Position numbers and translations under genes: made by a program. A DNA stretch of 64,000 bases from positions 310,001 through 374,000 of the forward strand of contig VENG01000007.1 of NCBI GenBank assembly GCA_009711705.1, given 5' to 3'. The notes beneath the pieces were generated by a model. It was given only the letters and a program-made list of their open reading frames with translations. It ran no database searches and was not told where the DNA came from. This document shows, one piece after another, positions 1 through 14,800 of the stretch. The stretch is from Bacillota bacterium (GTDB taxonomy: Bacteria > Bacillota > Desulfotomaculia > Desulfotomaculales > VENG01). How positions within the stretch are numbered: position 1 is the first letter of the stretch; every line of letters begins with the position of its first letter.

Positions 1-2
1 CC

Positions 3-1481
<1,479 letters not shown>

Positions 1482-1526
1482 ATGCAAGCACCCGGTTTAT
1501 TTTATAGCGAGGTGGTGAATTTATAG

Positions 1527-2396
1527 ATGGCTAGTTTGCGCGATCTCCGTCGCCGCATTAAAAGTATTGAAAAAACAAAGCAGGTTACCAAGGCTATGAA
1601 GGCCGTGTCAGCTGCTAAAATGCGGCGTGCGCAGGAGGATGTGCTGGCTGCTAGGCCCTTCGCGCGGCGGGTGCGCGACGTTTTAGGGAGAGTTGGATCT
1701 GCATCTGTTGGGATGCAGCATCCTCTGCTCACAGTGCGTGAGCCCAAAAAGGTAGCCTATGTGGTTGTCACCGCAGACCGTGGTTTGTGCGGTGGTTTTA
1801 ATACCAATATTATACGTAAGGCCGCAGAGGACATGAAAAGACACCAGGATGTTGAACTTATTTGTCTCGGCCGTAAGTCACTCAACTATTTCAAACGCCG
1901 TGAGTATAACATTGCCCGGGAATATATAGGTGTCGGTGAAAATGCTGATCTATCACTGGCCCGGGAATTGGCCACTTATGTATCGGAAAAGTACGTGGCC
2001 GAAGATTACGACGAGGTTTACCTGGTGTACAGTGAGTTTGTGAACGTGTTGGTGCAAAAGCCCATAGTACAAAAGCTGCTTCCGGTAGAACCACCGGAGG
2101 GAAAAGGCGGGGAAGAGGCTGAGGCTAAAGGCGGTAAGGTGGAGTACATCTTCGAACCTGATGTCGAGTCTATGCTGGCCCAGCTTATTCCGATGTACGT
2201 GGAAAACTCAGTTTTCCAATGCTTGCTGGAATTAAAGGCCGGAGAGCATAGTGCAAGGATGACCGCTATGGACAGCGCTACCAGCAACGCAAACGACATG
2301 ATTGAAAATCTCACGCTGTCTCTCAACCGTGCCCGTCAGGCTGCCATCACCAAGGAAATCTCCGAAATCGTCGGCGGCTCTGCCGCTTTAGAATAA
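1527..2396 (+). CDS. atpG: F1Fo ATP synthase subunit gamma
   Basis: This 289-residue protein is the central rotating shaft of F1. The N-terminal coiled-coil helix (MASLRDLRRRIKSIEKTKQ, with KAMKAVSAAKMRRAQ) and the C-terminal helix (ENLTLSLNRARQAAITKEISEIVGGSAAL) are both typical and complete. The start ATG follows a GAGGTGG sequence. A charged insert (about residues 190-206, rich in Gly, Glu and Lys) sits in the middle of the Rossmann-like part, where length varies in the family. It lies between atpA and atpD in standard order. Confidence 0.97.
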   Translation: MASLRDLRRRIKSIEKTKQVTKAMKAVSAAKMRRAQEDVLAARPFARRVRDVLGRVGSASVGMQHPLLTVREPKKVAYVVVTADRGLCGGFNTNIIRKAAEDMKRHQDVELICLGRKSLNYFKRREYNIAREYIGVGENADLSLARELATYVSEKYVAEDYDEVYLVYSEFVNVLVQKPIVQKLLPVEPPEGKGGEEAEAKGGKVEYIFEPDVESMLAQLIPMYVENSVFQCLLELKAGEHSARMTAMDSATSNANDMIENLTLSLNRARQAAITKEISEIVGGSAALE

Positions 2397-2434
2397 CACC
2401 CGTGGCGGGGGCTTCCGTTCGGTTGGCCAGTTGA

Positions 2435-3895
<1,461 letters not shown>

Positions 3896-3897
3896 AT

Positions 3898-4299
3898 ATG
3901 TCTGAGAAAACTCAACGCTTGGAAATAGTAACTCCGCAGCGTGTTGCATATAAAGACGACGCGCGGTTCGTAGTAGTTCCAGGCGTGGAGGGGGAGCTTG
4001 GTTTTTTACCCGATCACGCCCCTCTCGTAAGCGCCCTTAAAGTGGGTGTTTTACGGGTACAGAAGGACGGTAATACCACCAGTGTGGCACTGCACGGCGG
4101 GTTTGTAGAAGTGCGTGACAGCCGTATTACGGTGCTCGCTAATGCCGCTGAAAGATCAGACGAAATCGATATGTCCCGGGCCGAAGAGGCTAAAAAGCGG
4201 GCGGAAGAACGCCTGGCAGCGAAAAGTCAAGATGTGGATACGAAGAGAGCCGAAGCGGCTCTCCGGCGCGCACTGACCAGGCTCAAAGCTTCGGGATAA
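3898..4299 (+). CDS. atpC: F1Fo ATP synthase subunit epsilon
   Basis: The 133-residue protein has the N-terminal beta-sandwich (LEIVTPQRVAYKDDARFVVV, then GELGFLPDHAPLVSALKVG) and the C-terminal helical hairpin (SRAEEAKKRAEERL onward) of bacterial epsilon. This subunit couples the gamma shaft to the Fo ring and its C-terminal helices can inhibit ATP hydrolysis. It is the last gene of the operon and is followed by a strong hairpin terminator at about 4332-4380. Confidence 0.96.
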   Translation: MSEKTQRLEIVTPQRVAYKDDARFVVVPGVEGELGFLPDHAPLVSALKVGVLRVQKDGNTTSVALHGGFVEVRDSRITVLANAAERSDEIDMSRAEEAKKRAEERLAAKSQDVDTKRAEAALRRALTRLKASG

Positions 4300-4331
4300 T
4301 AGAAAGTTGAAAGTAGAAAGTTGGAAAGTAA

Positions 4332-4380
4332 AAAGGGACAATACCCTAAGGTGACTTAGGGTACGGTCCCTTTCTTTTTT
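4332..4380 (+). terminator. Rho-independent terminator of the atp operon
   Basis: A long imperfect stem (AAAGGGAC and CCCTAAG on the left, CTTAGGGT and GGTCCCTTT on the right, loop GTGA) is followed by CTTTTTTT. It begins 32 bases after atpC. The GGGAC/GGTCCC arms resemble REP-type palindromes seen elsewhere in the window, so the terminator may derive from such an element. Confidence 0.85.
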
Positions 4381-4388
4381 TGCTGCTC

Positions 4389-4550
4389 TTAACGCTTGTT
4401 AGTACGGGGCTTAAATGTTTCACACGCAGTATCATCGGAAATACTAATCATCATGTCTGCTGTTGTAGGTTTCACTTGAATACTGGAAGCCTTACACTCA
4501 GTAGCCTCCTGGTAAATACAATCATCCACGCCACACTTAATCCTAGGCAT
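4389..4550 (-). CDS. DUF1540 domain small cysteine-rich protein
   Basis: A 53-residue protein of the DUF1540 family, which is common in Clostridia and has no settled function. Cysteines lie at residues 6, 11, 19 and 43 in the family spacing (MPRIKCGVDDC, then TECKA, then TACETF), suggesting a small metal-binding fold. The start was chosen at 4550 because GGAGGG ends six bases upstream; a second ATG at 4556 sits directly against that ribosome binding site and is unlikely. It is convergent with the atp operon. Confidence 0.8.
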   Translation of the reverse strand: MPRIKCGVDDCIYQEATECKASSIQVKPTTADMMISISDDTACETFKPRTNKR

Positions 4551-4639
4551 TGACATCCCTCCATATAGTTTTTTAACTTTCCACAAATTATTTTGACCAA
4601 ATGTTAAACTATTATGTTTGGCAATAAAAAACAAATAGC

Positions 4640-5340
4640 AAGTTCAGGTCAGGCCCATAACGTATTTACTTATTTTAAAAGATAAAACAAAAAAGCGAAG
4701 GGCATTTAGACAGGATTACAGGATTTGCAGGATAGGGTTTAAAGAGTTTCACATTAAGAATGAGTTAATTGCTGTAAGGTACAGCACTGTTAAAAATAAC
4801 CAATATAATAAAAAGAATAATTTAAAAAATAAAAAACCCAAACAGCTTATATTAAACAACAATCGCATGCAAAGAGCAGTAAAGGAACCCAAGCAAAGCA
4901 AAAAATCCTGTTGATCCTGTTAATCCTGTCAAAAAAAGAATTCTACAGACTTTTTCCACCCACCAACAACTCTGCCCCCAATTCTCCCGGGGGCAGGCCC
5001 CCAACTTATTTACGTTTTTTAAAAGATAAAACAAAAAAGCTAAGGGCATTTAGACAGGATTACAGGATTGCAGGATAAGGAATAAAAAATATTATAAAAA
5101 ATCCCTTAAATAGCTTGTATTAAACAAGCATCCTATGCGAAGAAGCAGCAAAGGAACTCAAGCAAAGCAAAAAATCCTATAAATCCTGTAAATCCTGTCA
5201 AAGAAAATTGTTGGCCCCAAAGAAATACCCCAAAATGTTTTTAATCTTTAAATCCCTTACCTGTTAATCCCGCCCAAAATCAATCTCCCCTTAACTAGTT
5301 TCTAAAAGCCCCAAATTGGAAACAATAACCTTAAAAGAGC
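4640..5340. repeat. Intergenic repeat field with two ACAGGATT-type inverted-end elements
   Basis: No gene is seen here. Two elements lie in tandem. The first opens at 4709 with GACAGGATTACAGGAT and closes near 4930 with CCTGTTAATCCTGTC. The second opens at 5053 in the same way and closes near 5199. The ends are inverted copies of 9-bp units. The interiors are AT-rich and share sequence with each other, for example AAAGCnAAGGGCATTTAGACAGG. Confidence 0.75.
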
Positions 5341-5363
5341 AATTAACGGGGGTTTAAAATACA

Positions 5364-6707
5364 GTGTATGAGCTGACTATCACAGGCGGGCAGCCGCTGA
5401 AAGGGACAGTACGCGTCAGCGGGGCAAAAAATGCAGTCTTGCCCGTAATCTGTGCCGCCCTTTTGGCAAAAACACCCAGCGTGATCAAAGACGTACCGGA
5501 TTTGGCTGATGTCAGGACCATATGTACATTAATAGAACACCTGGGGGCACAAGCGGATTTCCGCGAGGGCAGACTCCGCATCGTACCGCCTCAAAAATTG
5601 CAGACCGAGGCCCCGTACCAGTGGGTACGCTGCATGCGGGCCTCCTTTCTGGTATTGGGCCCTATGCTGGCCCGGGCAGGCAAAGCAAAGCTTTCCCTGC
5701 CGGGAGGGTGTGCCATTGGCAGTAGGCCCATCGACCTGCACCTAAAAGGCTTTCATATGTTAGGCGCGGACATTAATTACGGATATGGCACCGTAGAAGC
5801 GAAAACACGTTCACTGACCGGTAACAGCATTCACCTGGATTTTCCCAGCGTTGGAGCAACGGAAAACATTCTCATGGCAGCAGTGCTGGCCAAGGGGAAT
5901 ACCACCATCGAAAACGCAGCTGAAGAACCGGAAATAGTGGACCTGGCGAATTATCTCAATGCTATGGGGGCCTGTGTCAGAGGCGCCGGCACCAAGGTAA
6001 TCCGCATCCAGGGGGTGCCCGAATTAAACGGTACCACACACAGAATAATTCCCGATCGCATCGAGGCAGGCACATTCCTGGTGGCTGCTGCATGCACCGG
6101 AGGAGAAGTATTGGTGTCCAATGTCATTGCCGAGCACCTCAAGCCCGTGATTGCGAAATTAGGGGAATCAGGTGTCCCTGTATTGGAAGAAAAGGACGGG
6201 CTGCGAGTGTATCCGACCCGTATGCTTAAAGGCGTAGACGTAAAAACAATGCCCTACCCTGGCTTTCCTACCGATATGCAGCCTCAATTGATGGCTATGC
6301 TATGTACGGCATCGGGTAATAGCATTATTACCGAGACCGTTTTTGAAAATAGGTTCCAACACGTAAGCCAGTTTGAAAAAATGGGGGCGTGTATAAAACT
6401 AAGCGGGCGCAGTGCCATCATAGAAGGTGACCGTCCGCTGCACGGGGCAGTGGTCAAGGCCAGCGACCTTCGGGCCGGGGCAGCACTGGTTTTGGCCGGG
6501 CTGGCAGCACAAGGCGAAACAAGGGTGGGCCGCCTTAATCATATTGACCGCGGTTACGAACACCTGGAAGACAAACTCAAGAGCCTTGGTGCACGCATTA
6601 CCCGTAAAATTGCAGCAGGCGAAATGCCGCATCATATAATCCATCCGGGAATATATATAGGACAAGACCGTTTAAAAGACCTACCTGAAGAGGGGAATTA
6701 CAAGTGA
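5364..6707 (+). CDS. murA: UDP-N-acetylglucosamine 1-carboxyvinyltransferase
   Basis: MurA transfers enolpyruvate from PEP to UDP-GlcNAc, the first committed step of peptidoglycan synthesis. The 447-residue protein starts at GTG after a GGGGG stretch. Lys22 in SGAKNA and the catalytic, fosfomycin-binding Cys116 in [11 protein letters not shown] are present, and the C-terminal half ([12 protein letters not shown], [17 protein letters not shown]) is typical. Its stop overlaps the GTG of spoIID, so the two are translationally coupled. The location beside spoIID is the murA position known from Bacillus and Clostridia genomes, where two MurA paralogs often exist. Confidence 0.95.
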   Translation: MYELTITGGQPLKGTVRVSGAKNAVLPVICAALLAKTPSVIKDVPDLADVRTICTLIEHLGAQADFREGRLRIVPPQKLQTEAPYQWVRCMRASFLVLGPMLARAGKAKLSLPGGCAIGSRPIDLHLKGFHMLGADINYGYGTVEAKTRSLTGNSIHLDFPSVGATENILMAAVLAKGNTTIENAAEEPEIVDLANYLNAMGACVRGAGTKVIRIQGVPELNGTTHRIIPDRIEAGTFLVAAACTGGEVLVSNVIAEHLKPVIAKLGESGVPVLEEKDGLRVYPTRMLKGVDVKTMPYPGFPTDMQPQLMAMLCTASGNSIITETVFENRFQHVSQFEKMGACIKLSGRSAIIEGDRPLHGAVVKASDLRAGAALVLAGLAAQGETRVGRLNHIDRGYEHLEDKLKSLGARITRKIAAGEMPHHIIHPGIYIGQDRLKDLPEEGNYK

Positions 6708-7654
6708 AAAAGATTTTGTTTCTGGCCATTATATTGATTGTGGTCATAACCCTGGGGCTGCCGCTGCTGGTAAACCTGATAACCGGCCCGGAGCCGGAGG
6801 CGGGCAACATGAAGGTTCATCTTTTTCACCATGACAGCGGCCAAACTGAAGAGATAGACCTAAATGAGTACATTACCGGGGTTGTGGCCGCGGAAATGCC
6901 GGCGACCTTTCCCGTGGAAGCATTAAAGGCTCAGGCCGTAGCGGCTAGGACCTATGTGCTGAAACGCCTTATGGCCGGTGGAGTTATTAACACTGAACAC
7001 CCCGGGGCTGACATTTGCGATGACCACCGGCACGCACAGGCCTGGATATCCAAGGAGCAAATGAAGGAGCGCTGGGGAGTTATTGATTATTACCGGCACT
7101 ACTATAAAATTCGCCAGGCGGTGGATGCTACCGGCAACACTGTTATAACTCATAAAGGCAAAATGATAGATCCTGTTTACCACTCTGCCTGTGGGGGATT
7201 AACCGAAGACTCCGGGGCTGTCTGGAAGTATTCCGTTCCTTATCTAAAGAGCGTCAATTGCCCCTATGAAAACAACCCCGGGTTAATCCAGACGGTACGT
7301 TTTACCCTGCCGCAAGCACAAAAAGCCCTGGGCATAGACCTCACCGCCATACCGGTGTCCACCGGCAGCAGCCCGGTAGAGACCATAGAGCAAACCGCAA
7401 CAGGAAGGGTGAAAACCATTCGCGTGGCAGACGTCGATTTGTCGGCGTTATTGGTAAGGCAGCGCCTGGGCCTGCGCTCCACCAACTTCAGCTGCAGAAT
7501 TCAAGATAACGACCTGGTTTTCACCACAGTAGGCTATGGTCACGGAGTGGGCATGTGCCAATATGGAGCCAAAGGTTTCGCAGGACAAGGATACAGTTAT
7601 GAAGAAATACTAAAACACTACTATACGGATGTGGAAGTTAGGCCAATGGATTAA
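6704..7654 (+). CDS. spoIID: Stage II sporulation protein D, lytic transglycosylase
   Basis: SpoIID cleaves denuded glycan strands during forespore engulfment together with SpoIIM and SpoIIP. The protein has an N-terminal membrane anchor (residues 4-26). The catalytic glutamate lies in [23 protein letters not shown] (Glu64), the metal-site region in YHSACGG, and the C-terminal motif is [17 protein letters not shown]. Length, 316 residues, is normal. The GTG start overlaps the murA stop by three bases. In the mother cell this gene is classically under sigma E, but no clear promoter is visible inside murA. Confidence 0.94.
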   Translation: MKKILFLAIILIVVITLGLPLLVNLITGPEPEAGNMKVHLFHHDSGQTEEIDLNEYITGVVAAEMPATFPVEALKAQAVAARTYVLKRLMAGGVINTEHPGADICDDHRHAQAWISKEQMKERWGVIDYYRHYYKIRQAVDATGNTVITHKGKMIDPVYHSACGGLTEDSGAVWKYSVPYLKSVNCPYENNPGLIQTVRFTLPQAQKALGIDLTAIPVSTGSSPVETIEQTATGRVKTIRVADVDLSALLVRQRLGLRSTNFSCRIQDNDLVFTTVGYGHGVGMCQYGAKGFAGQGYSYEEILKHYYTDVEVRPMD

Positions 7655-8740
7655 AGAGAAAAAAGATTAAAAGAATTTTAGACAGGATTACAGGATTTGC
7701 AGGATTAAAGAAAAGTGATGAAAGACATTGAAAATAAAAAATTGACATTGTTACTGCTATGGCCAAAAGCAAAAGAATTTTTTGACGGGATTTACGGGAT
7801 TAGCGGGATAAATGATTAAAAAAACATGAAAAAGGGCAAAAATGCAGAAGGCAAAAGAACTTTAGACAGGATTACAGGATTGCAGGATTAAGAGATAAAT
7901 AATTTAAAAAAATAGAACAAACACTTTTTAACAGCACTAAGCAAATAGTAGAAACACAAAAATGAAATAAATCAAGCAAACCAAAATCCCAAAAATCCCG
8001 TTAATCCCGTCAAAAAAACTGTGCTCCAAAATCGCGAAGCAGAAAAAAGCCCAAGCCCCCAAGTAGAAAAATAACTACCCAATGTTTTACATAAACTTCG
8101 CTCGCACAAATTACCAACCCCACCGCAAGAGTCAAAAAATCAGCAAAACCCAATCCTGTATATCCTGTTAATCCTGTCAGAAAAAAAGTGCTCAAAACCC
8201 TCGGAGTCGCAAAACCACCCAGCCCCCACGTAAAGAAAAGGGACAGCTCTAATAATCCTCTACAAAACCAAAAAGCAAAAGAACTTTAGACAGGATTACA
8301 GGATTGCAGGATTAAGAGATAAATAATTTTAAAAAATAAAGCAAACACTTTTTGTCAGCACTAGCAAATAGTAGAAACACAAAAATGAAATAAACCAAAC
8401 AAAACCAAAATCCCAAAAATCCCGTTAATCCAGTCGAAAAAAATGTGCTCCAAACCGCGAAGCAGAAAAAAAGCCCAAGCCCCCAAGTAGAAAAACAACT
8501 ACCCAATGTTTTACATAACCTTCACCCACACAAATTACAAACCCCACCGCAAGAGTCAAAATATCAGCAAAACCCCAAATCCTGTATATCCTGTTAATCC
8601 TGTCAAAAAAAATGTTGGCCCCAAAGAAATACCCCAAAAGGGGTTCTAGCCCCACGCACCAATCCACTCCAAGGAAGAAATTAACGCCACCAATCCCATT
8701 ATTAAATTCGCCCCAACTGGGCACACTGTAAACAAGCAAC
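7655..8740. repeat. Repeat field containing a ~420-bp tandem duplication
   Basis: There is no gene between spoIID and the next CDS. ACAGGATT-type openings are at 7681, 7865 and 8289, and closing units (CCCGTTAATCCCGTC, CCTGTTAATCCTGTC) occur near 8009, 8178, 8434 and 8607. The stretch starting at 7865 is repeated from 8289 with only scattered changes, including the shared text AGAAAAACAACTACCCAATG, so a unit of about 420 bp is tandemly duplicated. Confidence 0.8.
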
Positions 8741-8762
8741 AAATTAAAGGAGTGATTTTACA

Positions 8763-9470
8763 GTGTGGCCCTTTGGTGAAAGACTCAAAGACCAAAACGG
8801 AACGGAAAAATACCGACGCTGGCTGCGCCGCTGGCTAATGGGCTCATGGCAATATATCGCCGCCGGTACCATTGCAGCAGCGCTGCTGGCAGGGATAGTA
8901 TGGGCGAGCTTAAACACCTGGAATAACGACAATGCAGAACCTGCCGCCGGGGATAAATCCAGCGTACAATCAATATCAAGTTATTCCCCTGCTAATGAAA
9001 ATTTATTAACCGATCCGTCAAGAGACAAACAAACTGAACAGCACCAACAAGAAAAAAATGGTACCACGGCTACCCCGGTGGCGGATAGCGTGCCTACCCT
9101 GGCCCTGCCGGTAAACGGGACAGCGGTATCTTCCTTCGGCTATCACTACTCCCCGCTATTTGCAGATTACCGGTTTCACAGCGGGATAGGCCTGGAGGCT
9201 CAGGGAAACAACGAAGTCTATCCCTGCATGCCCGGAAAAGTGTTAAAGGTTGCAGGAAATGCTGAGCAAGGATATACAGTGGAAATGAACCATGGTGGCG
9301 CATGGAGCAGTGCATATGACGGGCTGGCCTCGGTGGCCGCAGTTGCAGGGGAAAACCTGGATAGTAGTGATTGTCTGGGACAGGCAGCAGGCACAAACGG
9401 CACCATAACTTTTACCCTTTATAAAAACGGAAAAGCAGTGGACCCGGTGCCGTACATGCAAAAATTCTAG
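8763..9470 (+). CDS. SpoIIQ-like membrane protein with degenerate M23/LytM domain
   Basis: A 235-residue membrane protein starting at GTG after AAAGGAG. A basic N-terminus is followed by one membrane segment (about residues 31-50), a Ser/Gln-rich linker, and an M23 peptidase fold (about 113-230). The metal ligands are mostly lost: the HxxxD motif reads H139-SGI-G143, the YxHL motif reads YDGL, and the LHxE position reads FTLY. B. subtilis SpoIIQ is likewise a degenerate LytM protein that docks SpoIIIAH across the septal space. Position between spoIID and spoIIID supports a spoIIQ role; the alternative is an unrelated inactive M23 protein. Confidence 0.8.
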   Translation: MWPFGERLKDQNGTEKYRRWLRRWLMGSWQYIAAGTIAAALLAGIVWASLNTWNNDNAEPAAGDKSSVQSISSYSPANENLLTDPSRDKQTEQHQQEKNGTTATPVADSVPTLALPVNGTAVSSFGYHYSPLFADYRFHSGIGLEAQGNNEVYPCMPGKVLKVAGNAEQGYTVEMNHGGAWSSAYDGLASVAAVAGENLDSSDCLGQAAGTNGTITFTLYKNGKAVDPVPYMQKF

Positions 9471-9536
9471 CTCGCCATATAAATTAATAATGTGCGTAAA
9501 CAAACCGCTGGTCAGAGAGATCAGCAAAATGAGCAG

Positions 9537-9576
9537 CAAAAAACCGTCACGGAATAAGTTCCGTGGCGTTTTTTGT
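9537..9576 (+). terminator. Rho-independent terminator after the spoIIQ-like gene
   Basis: AAAAAACCGTCACGGAA and TTCCGTGGCGTTTTTT form a stem around a TAAG loop, ending in a T-run. It separates the M23 gene from spoIIID. Confidence 0.85.
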
Positions 9577-9587
9577 TCCCCGAAGGA

Positions 9588-9615
9588 GCATTTATTCATA
9601 CTGCATGCATATATA
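9588..9615 (+). promoter_or_regulatory. Possible sigma-E-type promoter of spoIIID
   Basis: GCATTTA and CATATATA are spaced by 13 bases about 45 bases upstream of spoIIID. This loosely resembles mother-cell sigma E promoters (ATA-containing -35 and CATA-containing -10). Known biology places spoIIID under sigma E, but the match is only partial. Confidence 0.3.
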
Positions 9616-9657
9616 TAAAGTAGCTTTTTTTTATAGGGCCCCCGGGGAGGTAAGGCA

Positions 9658-9909
9658 ATGCAGGAGTATATCCAGAAGCGGGTGCTGGAGATCTGTGCTT
9701 ATATACTGGAAACAAAGTCCACTGTTCGACATGCAGCTGAAATTTTCGGGGTTAGTAAGAGCACAGTACACAAGGATATGACCGAAAGATTGCCGTCCTT
9801 GAACAAGGATCTGGCTCATAAAGTAAAGGTGGTCCTTGAGCATAACAAATCCGAACGGCACCTGCGCGGTGGAGAGGCGACCCGGCGCAAGTACAGGCAT
9901 TCAGTGTAA
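9658..9909 (+). CDS. spoIIID: Stage III sporulation transcriptional regulator SpoIIID
   Basis: An 83-residue DNA-binding protein that tunes the mother-cell sigma E regulon. The helix-turn-helix is clear (TVRHAAEIFGVSKSTVHKD, about residues 22-40), and the basic C-terminal tail (GGEATRRKYR) matches the family. The ribosome binding site GGGGAGG is seven bases before the ATG. The length equals that of known SpoIIID. It is followed by the mbl-type gene, an arrangement shared with Bacillus (spoIIID-mbl). Confidence 0.95.
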   Translation: MQEYIQKRVLEICAYILETKSTVRHAAEIFGVSKSTVHKDMTERLPSLNKDLAHKVKVVLEHNKSERHLRGGEATRRKYRHSV

Positions 9910-9918
9910 AAAAACTGA

Positions 9919-11109
<1,191 letters not shown>

Positions 11110-11129
11110 TAATAATTAACACCGTTAAC

Positions 11130-11790
11130 TATTTAAATATAGAAGCATCCCCGGCAGGAAGAAAAGCCTGGTGTGTTGAAATTAACTTGTGTTGAAGAAA
11201 TTAAGAAGACCAAAAGCAAAAGAATTTCTAGACAGGATTACAGGATTGCAGGATTAAGTGATAGTAATTAAAACAGCGTAAGAACGAAAGGCTTAGAAAT
11301 TTTATCAGCATTAAGCAATGATATAAACACCAATAAGTAAATAAAATCAAGCAAATCAAAATCCCAAAAATCTCATTAATCCCGTCAAAAAACGTGCTCC
11401 AAAAATTGGAATAAACAACTAACCTAGCCTTACAAGCAAAAATGGGGACAGTCAAAAAGACGTAGAACTCGACAAGCTTTTTCTTACAAATCAAAAAGCA
11501 AAAGAATTTTTAGACAGGATTACAGGATAGCAGGATTAAGTGATAGTAATTAAAACAGCGTAAGAACGAAAGGCTTAGACATTAGTAATTAAGTATCACT
11601 TTAAAAATAAAAAGCAAACACCATTATCCGCACTAAGTAAATGATAGAACACCAAAAAAGTAAATAACCAGCAAAACCAAAATCCTGTATATCCTGTTAA
11701 TCCTGTCAAAAAACCGTGCGCTAAACTATCGGAACACCAAACTAACACAGCCCCCAAGCTCTTCCCTTTAAGAACCCTGTCAAAATTTTT
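11130..11790. repeat. Repeat field with a tandem pair of ACAGGATT elements
   Basis: No gene is seen. Two related copies start at 11231 and 11513 with GACAGGATTACAGG, share the following text AAGTGATAGTAATTAAAACA, and end in CCCGTC (near 11387) or CCTGTTAATCCTGTC (near 11708). The spacing of the pair is about 285 bp. Confidence 0.75.
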
Positions 11791-11824
11791 CTAAGTTCCT
11801 TTCACGGAAAGGAGCTTTTGTTTT
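11791..11824 (+). terminator. Hairpin with T-rich tail just upstream of the subtilase gene
   Basis: AAGTTCCTTTC and GGAAAGGAGCTT pair across an AC loop and are followed by TTGTTTT. It could end transcription arriving from mbl or act as an attenuator in the leader of the subtilase gene, whose TTG start is only 29 bases further. Confidence 0.55.
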
Positions 11825-11852
11825 AAAAGGGGTGAAAGCGAGGTAAGCCCGT

Positions 11853-14800
11853 TTGCATAAATATACTCCATTGGCACTCATTATTTCACTATTAATCCTG
11901 GCCGCAGTAGGGGCAGCATGGCTGATCGGTCCGGAAAACAATAATCAAACTCCCCCGCAGCAGCCCTTGGATAATAACACCGGCGGCGAGCAACCAGAGC
12001 CGCCCCAAGAAAGCAAATTAAAGCAATATGCCCTGCAATTGTCCCGGCCCCTGACAACAGACGAAAAGACAAAACTGGAATCCATAGCGGAATCCGCGGG
12101 TTCTTTGGGGGGAAACACCATACTGGTAAGAGCCCAAGAAGACCGTCAGGACGAATTGCAAACCCTTCCCTTCGTAAAAATTATAAGGGAATATTTACCG
12201 GCGCAAAAAACCGGCGTCCAGATCAAAAGCAGTACCGGGCAGAACCAGAAAGTAAAGGTTACCATCACCCTTTTCACGGATAATGACCAAAATGATGTCA
12301 TTAACTTGATACAAAAGCTAGGAGGCTCTGTTACAGAGAAACAGGGCCGTTATTTGCGCGCGGAAATTCCCGGTTTTTCAATCGATAAACTCACCGCCTC
12401 ACCTGCGGTAATGTTCGTGGAGGAGAATGAGGAACCGGAGCTTTTAAATAACCGGGCCAAGGATATAACCGGGGCTAGGCCCCTGGCTATTCCCGGCTTT
12501 TTAACTGAGCAAGGCCTTACCGGTGAGGGGCAGACGCTGGGCCTTGCGGACAGCGGCCTGGATACCGGTTCCATGGGTAACCTGCACCCGGACCTGGAAA
12601 GCCTGCCGGGGCGAAAACCGCGGGTCATAATGCTCAAATCCTGGGCCGGTGTTGAAACCCCTGCCGATACCATTGGGCACGGTACCCACATGGCCGGAAC
12701 CATGGTGGGGAGTGGTCAGGCTTCCGGAGGTTCATACGCCGGTCTGGCGCCGGGAGCCAGTCTCTATTTTCAGGGTATTATGGACGAGCAAGATAATCTG
12801 GCACCCCCTCTCGACCTCAGGCAACTATTTAGCCCGGCTTACGATGCAGACGTACGTGTCCATGTAAACGCCTGGGGCAGAAAAAGTAATATATACAACA
12901 GCTCAGCATCACAAATAGATAAATTTGTTCGCAGGTATCCCGACTTTTTACCCATATTCGGAGCAGGAAACTCAGGGCCCCGGGTGGGCAGCCTTACCTC
13001 CGAGGCCAACAGTAAAAACTCCTTAACTGTGGGTGCCTCTGTCAGTCCACGTCCAGCCTTTGATGACGTTCTGGGCTCAACCGGTGAGACTGCCGGCTTT
13101 TCCAGCCGAGGTCCTACAAAAGACGGGCGCATCAAGCCGGACTTACTTGCCCCGGGTACAAATATCATTTCAGCTGCTTCCAGAGTGGTGGAAAGCGGCC
13201 TTCCCGGCAGGCCCGAGTATACTTCCCTGCAGGGAACAAGCATGGCATCCGCGGTGGCGGGGGGAGCGGCCGCTTTACTGCGGCAGTACCTACAGGAAAA
13301 TGAAGGCATGGCCGAGCCTTCAGCTGCATTATTAAAGGCAGCCCTGATTAACGGGGCGAGGCATCTGGAAGGCACCCCTTCATCAGTGGGTTTTGGGTTG
13401 CTGGATATAAGCAGTACTTTTATTGCTCTGAAAAATGGGCTTTTTAATACGGTGGACAATTATGAAGGCATTACTACCGGTGAAAGTGCAGCCTACGAAA
13501 TAAAGGTTACCGACAGCACGGCACCTTTGAAGGCTACCCTGGCCTGGACCGACCCTGAAGCAATGCCCGGCTCTCCTGCCACCCTGGTCAATGACCTCAA
13601 CCTGGAAGTGACCGCACCCGGTGGCGAGAAGTTTTACGGTAACGACTTCAATCAAAAGGGTATTTCAGATACCCGCAATAATGTAGAACAGGTATACATT
13701 CCAAATCCCCGGCCGGGAACTTATAAAATAACTGTCACGGGTGAGTCGATGGTGGAAGATGTTACACCGAAAAAAGGGACTACTCAGGACTACGCCCTAG
13801 TATTCGGACAGTCGCCGGTGCTGGGTGTTGTTACTGAAAGTGCAGGGGATAAAGTTGTTTTAGGCGGAGGGACAGAATTATCCCCCGGGAAAGACATCAC
13901 ACTGGCGGTTAATGACCGGCTGAGTCCAGTACCTGAAAAATTGCTGCCGGGTACTGAGTTGTATCTAGCCGATAACCCCCAAAATGGTAAAAAAACGTAT
14001 GCTGTTCTACGGGCCGGCCGGGTGGACGGCGTTAAGGCCCTGGTTGTAGATGATGGAACGGTACTGGTGCGTATGAATTCCGAACAGCGGGAAGGCGGTT
14101 ATGCCGTAGATAACCAGGCGCGGGATGTGTTATCCCTCAATGGCCACCCTTTACAACAAGGGACGGTAATTCCGCCCGGGGCCAGTGTCACCCGTTATGT
14201 TAACCCACACCGTCAGACCCTCTGGAAGGCAGACATTACAAGTCGGGAAATAAAAGGAGTACTTTCCGGTATAGACCCGGAAAAACGCCAAATAGAATTA
14301 TTAAGCACGGATAACATATACCAGCTGGCCGGTGAGGCATCCCTTTCCTTTTTTGATGTCATGGTTGATGGTGACCTTGCCGACCTGCCCTTTGGGACTT
14401 CCACTCCGGCTGATTTAAACAATCTACTCCCGGGGATGCCCTTGAATATCACCCTGGGCTCGGACGGACAGGTGTACCACCTGGCGGTCAAAAGATACAT
14501 GGTAACCGGGAAGGTAAGTGAAAAGAAAGCCGCCACCGGCCATATTACTCTTTCCTCCGGTGGTGCATACCATGTAATACAGGGGATTCAGGTTATGCGG
14601 GACGGCAAGCCCGCCGGGCTGGAGGAAATCAGCGAAAGCGACCTGGTAATGGTCAACCTGGTTCCCGAATCTACAAGGGCTTTGAGCCTCAATGCCTTTT
14701 CCAGTGTAGGTTACGGGCGTGTTATCTATACGGAAGATGACACCCTCTACCTGATGGATAATAAGGATGGCTTTAATATGCTAAGCTTTCACCCGGATAT

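Noticed and set aside
4852..5049. Small reading frame within the repeat field
   Set aside because: It is a translation of the ACAGGATT repeats (LTGLTG-type text) and has no ribosome binding site or similarity.
4640..5340. CRISPR-like array of short repeats
   Set aside because: Repeats are of 9-bp period, inverted at the other end, and irregularly spaced; there are no uniform spacers and no cas genes.
8010..8742. Three small minus-strand frames between spoIID and the M23 gene
   Set aside because: All are translations of the tandem repeat; they repeat each other because the DNA does.
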